From Actinostola sp. cb2023 (taxonomy: Eukaryota > Cnidaria > Anthozoa > Actiniaria > Actinostolidae): 64,000 bases of DNA. The position numbers and the translations under genes are program-made. The DNA is taken from contig JAUJYZ010000255.1 of the NCBI GenBank assembly GCA_033675265.1, positions 451,001-515,000 of the forward strand. The letters are read 5' to 3'. The notes below the pieces were generated by a model, which was not told the DNA's origin, searched no databases, and saw nothing but the letters and a program-made list of their open reading frames with translations. Shown here one piece after another: positions 60,234 to 64,000 of this stretch. The stretch's first letter is position 1, and each line of letters starts with the position of its first letter.

Positions 60234-62885
60234 CTGAAACAAGAATAATACATTTATATCATTGACTTGTGGTTTACTGTGCAAGGCAATAGTCCTCTTT
60301 TTAGCTTGCCTATGCCCCGGGTAAATATGGACCCCAGGTGTGGTCCCCAGGTATATATGGACTCCAGGTATATGGACCCCAGGTATATATGGACCCCAGG
60401 TGTGGTCCCCAGGTATATATGGACTCCAGGTATATGGACTCCAGGTATATATGGGCCCCAGGTTAGGTCCCCAGGTACATATGGACCCCAAGTATATGGA
60501 TCCCAGGTACATATGGACCCTAGGTATATATGGACCCCAGGTACATATGGACCCTAGGTATATATGGACCCCAGGAATATATATTTTTTGGATGCCAGGT
60601 ATATATGGACCCCAGGTATATCACTGATGTACCTACCAAGGTTATAGCTGTACGCCTCTGGCGAGTTATCAAGTATAAATACTGATGATAAATCATCACA
60701 TACTTTGGACAATTCTTTGACATAGCAAACATACAAACTGTAGCCTTGGTGGAAAGGCTGTAAACTGCAATGCTGTGTAATAATAATACAACATCAGTAT
60801 GCATCCATCACTAAACAACAGTATGCAATATAAATTACACAGGAATTATTTGTTGGGCTTCCTGTGGTGTTCATTTGCACCACAGGAAGCCTAGTATGAC
60901 TTGTGATGGATAAATAATGAGGAAAACATGTGTTTTACCTGTCTAAAGTATCTTCTGTTTAAGATTCCTCTATTATTATCTAAATGATCCGTAACTGCAG
61001 AACCATATTGCTGTTGAAATGAAATAGAACAATGTTACAGTTGATTCCATTGAAATGTAAGTTATTTTATGTTCATTTTGTTTTAAATTTTATGTTCTAG
61101 AGGACCTTCCTGAAAACCACCTTTACAAAGTGATGGAGCTAACATCCTCTCAAAATATTTATTATTATTATTGGGTGATGAAACTACACTGCTGCCATCT
61201 TTTTTTGAACAATGAATGGATGAGAGAATAAACAAATGAATGAATCACATCCACTTGCACTTCATCAGTATCTGTAATAACATAACCATCATCATCACCA
61301 CAGGTAACCCAATCACCATGGAGACATCATCACCACCACAGGTAACCCAAACACCATGGAGACATCATCACCACCACAGGTAACCCAAACACCATGGACA
61401 CATCATCATCACCACAGGTAACCCAAACACCATGGAGACATCATCATCACCACAGGTAACCCAAACACCATGGAGACATGGTCATCACCACAGGTAACCC
61501 AAACACCATGGAGACATCATCATCACCACAGGTAACCCAAACACCATGGAGACATGGTCATCACCACAGGTAACCCAATCACCATGGAGACATCATCACC
61601 ACCACAGGTAACCCAAACACCATGGAGACATCATCATCACCACAGGTAACCCAAACACCATGGAGACATGGTCATCACCACAGGTAACCCAAACACCATG
61701 GACACATCATCACCACCACAGGTAACCCAAACACCATGGACACATCATCATCACCACAGGTAACCCAAACACCATGGAGACATGGTCATCACCACAGGTA
61801 ACCCAAACACCATGGACACATCATCACCACCACAGGTAACCCAAACACCATGGACACATCATCATCACCACAGGTAACCCAAACACCATGGAGACATGGT
61901 CATCACCACAGGTAACCCAAACACCATGGACACATCATCACCACCACAGGTAACCCAAACACCATGGACACATCATCATCACCACAGGTAACCCAAACAC
62001 CATGGAGACATGGTCATCACCACAGGTAACCCAAACACCATGGACACATCATCATCACCACAGGTAACCCAAACACCATGGAGACATGGTCATCACCACA
62101 GGTAACCCAAACACCATGGAGACATGGTCATCACCACAGGTAACCCAAACACCATGGAGACATGGTCATCACCACAGGTAACCCAAACACCATGGAGACA
62201 TGGTCATCACCACAGGTAACCCAAACACCATGGAGACATGGTCATCACCACAGGTAACCCAAACACCATGGAGACATGGTCATCACCACAGGTAACCCAA
62301 ACACCATGGAGACATCATCATCACCACAGGTAACCCAAACACAATGGAGACATCGTCATCACCACAGGGGTCATGGAGACATCGTCATCACCACAGGTAA
62401 CCCAAACACCATGGAGACATTGTCATCACCACAGGTAACCCAAACACCATGGAGACATGGTCATCACCACAGGTAACCCAAACACAATGGAGACATGGTC
62501 ATCACCACAGGTAACCCAAACACCATGGAGACATGGTCATCACCACAGGTAACCCAAACACCATGGAGACATGGTCATCACCACAGGTAACCCAAACACC
62601 ATGGCGACATGGTCATCACCACAGGTAACCCAAACACCATGGAGACATGGTCATCACCACAGGTAACCCAATCACCATGGAGACATGGTCATCACCACAG
62701 GTAACCCAATCACCATGGAGACATCATCATCACCACAGGTAACCCAAACACCATGGAGACATGGTCATCACCACAGGTAGCCCAAACACCATGGAGACAT
62801 TCATCACCACAGGTAACCCAAACACCATAAGTACACTTACCTCCGTACTTGCTGTAAAAACAACTAAGTTATACCACTGACTGAC
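60088..62885 (-). CDS. ctdnep1: CTDNEP1 (Dullard) phosphatase, 3' part, four exons in window
   Basis: Minus-strand exons 62841-62885, 60939-61010, 60637-60772 and 60088-60233 join in one frame. They give 132 residues, the C-terminal half of a protein usually near 245 residues. The family is the HAD-type, Mg-dependent Ser/Thr phosphatases of the FCP1/SCP group. CTDNEP1 sits in the nuclear envelope and ER, pairs with CNEP1R1 and dephosphorylates lipin, thereby controlling membrane lipid synthesis. Visible family marks are [13 protein letters not shown] (motif II Thr), [22 protein letters not shown] (motif III Lys), ILDNSP (Asp-Asn) and [19 protein letters not shown]. The catalytic DxDxT motif and the N-terminal membrane segment must lie upstream, beyond the right edge. 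Introns carry minisatellites. Identification is from recalled motifs and is strong because four separate exons agree in order and phase. Confidence 0.9.
60314..60620 (+). repeat. TATATGGACCCCAGG minisatellite in the last CTDNEP1 intron
   Basis: About 18 copies of 15-18 bp units fill most of the 403-bp intron between the last two exons. Open frames on both strands here are repeat-driven. Confidence 0.95.
60637..60772 (-). CDS. ctdnep1: CTDNEP1 exon with motifs III and IV
   Basis: 136-nt exon from the acceptor attattacacag to the donor ACCTTG|gtaggt, ending one base into a codon. It starts HCSL, carries YVKELS (catalytic Lys) and ILDNSPEAY (metal-site Asp-Asn). Between HCSL and YVKEL there are 12 residues where the family has about 4, so an 8-residue insertion is present. 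Confidence 0.88.
60856..60891. repeat. Perfect short hairpin
   Basis: GGCTTCCTGTGGTG and CACCACAGGAAGCC around an 8-base loop, inside a CTDNEP1 intron. Confidence 0.7.
60939..61010 (-). CDS. ctdnep1: CTDNEP1 exon encoding [18 protein letters not shown]
   Basis: 72-nt phase-0 exon between the acceptor catttcaacag and the donor GACAG|gtaaaa. All 24 residues align without gaps to the family segment that follows FTAS. Confidence 0.9.
61285..62829 (+). repeat. 38-bp minisatellite in a CTDNEP1 intron
   Basis: About 40 copies of a unit containing CAGGTAACCCAAACACCATG, then GAGACATGGTCATCACCA or variants. Between about 61657 and 62000 three unit types cycle with a 114-bp period. It ends just before the motif-II exon. 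Confidence 0.97.
62841..62885 (-). CDS. ctdnep1: CTDNEP1 exon encoding [15 protein letters not shown]
   Basis: 45-nt phase-0 exon between the acceptor tttatttatgcag and the donor CGGAG|gtaagt. Its 15 residues cover the strand carrying HAD motif II (FTAS). A second, internal acceptor-like tttttacag lies inside the exon but would break the family match. A broken copy occurs at 63761. Confidence 0.87.
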
Positions 62886-63064
62886 CTGCATAAATAAATA
62901 TTATTATTGGAATAACAATGCTACACAACCATCAGATGGAGTACATCATCACAGAGATGATTTCACCACAGGTGATTTCCCATCTACATACACGTAGAAT
63001 ATCTACCATCACCAGTAACAACAACACTGGTACACTATATCACCACAACCTCATTGAGGTTAGT

Positions 63065-63745
63065 AAGTTATCATCATCAGTAACCCAAACACCATCATGG
63101 TCATCATCAGGTAACCCAAACACCATGGAGACATCATCACCACATCAATCAAACATCATGGATCATGGTCATCATCATCATAACCCAATCACCATCATCA
63201 GACATTATCATCATCATCATCATCAGTCATCATCATCAGTCATCATCATCAGTCATCCCCATCATCAATCAATCAATCATCATCAGTCTCATCATCAATC
63301 AATCAATCATCATCATCAGGTATCCTCAATCATCATCAGACATTATCATCCTCAGTCAGGTCATCCTCAGTCATCATCATCAGACATGGTCATCATCACA
63401 GGTATCCTCAAACACAATCAGACATGGTCATCACCATCAGGTAATCAATCAATCATCATCATAGACATGGTCATCAGGTCATCACACCATGGAGACATGG
63501 TCATCATCACAGGTCACCCAATCATCATGGCAGTCATGGTCATCACCACAGTCATCATCACCATGGAGACATGGTCATCATCATCAGGTCACCCAATCAT
63601 CATGGAGACATGGTCATCATCCTCAGTCATCATCCTCAATCATCGTCATCAGACATCATCATCACCACAGTCATCATCTCAGTCACCATCATCATCCTCA
63701 GTCATCATCAAACACCAGAATCATCATCACCACATAACCCATCAT
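63065..63745 (+). repeat. Degenerate CAT/ATC-rich repeat
   Basis: Fragments of the 38-bp unit (GGTAACCCAAACACCATGGA) are mixed with CATCAT runs. It looks like a decayed or badly resolved copy of 61285-62829. The 292-codon open frame across it is His/Ser/Ile low complexity. Confidence 0.85.
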
Positions 63746-63760
63746 TATAAGTACACTTAC

Positions 63761-63800
63761 CTCCGTACTTCTGTAAAAACAACTAAGTTATTGTAACTGA
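63761..63800 (-). pseudogene. Broken second copy of the CTDNEP1 motif-II exon
   Basis: Nearly identical to 62841-62880, including the donor GAG|gtaagtgtacttat and the internal run TTAGTTGTTTTTACAG. Relative to the intact exon it has lost one base in the FTAS codons and differs just upstream, so the family frame is shifted and meets a stop. It lies about 920 bp from the intact exon, with repeat DNA between. It could be a decayed tandem duplicate or a consensus error in a repeat-rich region. Confidence 0.65.
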
Positions 63801-63838
63801 CTGAAAACCTGTGGTCTATTTATTATAAACTGAAAACA

Positions 63839-64000
63839 AAATACAGAGACGTCCATCAGAACATCAAATAAATGATCAATAACTCAAAAATACAGAGACT
63901 CTCAGTATCTGAGAACATCAAATAATGATCAAGAAATCACCATAACAATACAGAGACTCTAGTATCTGAGAACATCAAATAAATGATTAGAAATTCATCA
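63839..64000 (+). repeat. 52-58-bp tandem repeat, cut by the window edge
   Basis: Three copies of AATACAGAGAC..GAACATCAAATAA. Lies in the expected intron upstream of the last CTDNEP1 exons. Confidence 0.75.

Noticed and set aside
60177..60627. Overlapping open frames of Tyr, Gly, Pro and Trp repeats on both strands
   Set aside because: Produced by the TATATGGACCCCAGG minisatellite inside a CTDNEP1 intron.
62918..63796. 292-codon open frame rich in His, Ser and Ile
   Set aside because: It is a translation of CAT/ATC low-complexity repeats, with no domain.

Overview
The window looks like nuclear DNA of a marine invertebrate animal. It is AT-rich and gene-poor, has GT-AG introns, is full of tandem arrays and short inverted-repeat transposons, and carries metazoan gene families (FoxL2, TPRG1-like, CTDNEP1/Dullard). 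The repeat style would fit an anthozoan cnidarian, but nothing seen here settles the phylum.

Layout. 1-2.2 kb: a cluster of short inverted-repeat elements. 2.2-16.4 kb: mostly unrecognised AT-rich sequence, with one 170-bp direct duplication. 16.4-17.3 kb: an intronless FoxL2 gene on the minus strand. 17.3-32.3 kb: nothing recognised beyond one tRNA-like relic. 32.4-42.8 kb: a small 22-bp array, then a 10-kb satellite of 94-bp units with a hairpin-bearing 124-bp variant and higher-order repeats. 43.5-50.1 kb: microsatellites, a purine-rich 26/28-bp array, and a 3-kb inverted-repeat block that splits that array. 50.9-56.9 kb: a four-exon TPRG1-like gene on the plus strand with two phase-compatible alternative last exons. 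60.1-62.9 kb: the last four exons of CTDNEP1 on the minus strand, with its 5' part beyond the right edge. 62.9-64 kb: decayed CAT-rich repeats and a broken copy of one CTDNEP1 exon.

The three genes are not an operon or a pathway. FoxL2 is a transcription factor. The TPRG1-like protein is an hSac2-domain protein, presynaptic in vertebrates. CTDNEP1 is a nuclear-envelope/ER phosphatase acting on lipin. TPRG1-like and CTDNEP1 are convergent, and their introns are loaded with unrelated GC-rich minisatellites.

The most interesting signals are the paired terminal exons of the TPRG1-like gene, the satellite whose variant unit carries an inverted copy of its own core, and a mosaic stretch at 49.47-49.64 kb where inverted-arm and array sequence alternate. 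The mosaic is either a real recombination scar or an assembly error. CTDNEP1 was found only by reading short spliced exons, so other intron-rich genes may remain unseen in the apparent deserts.
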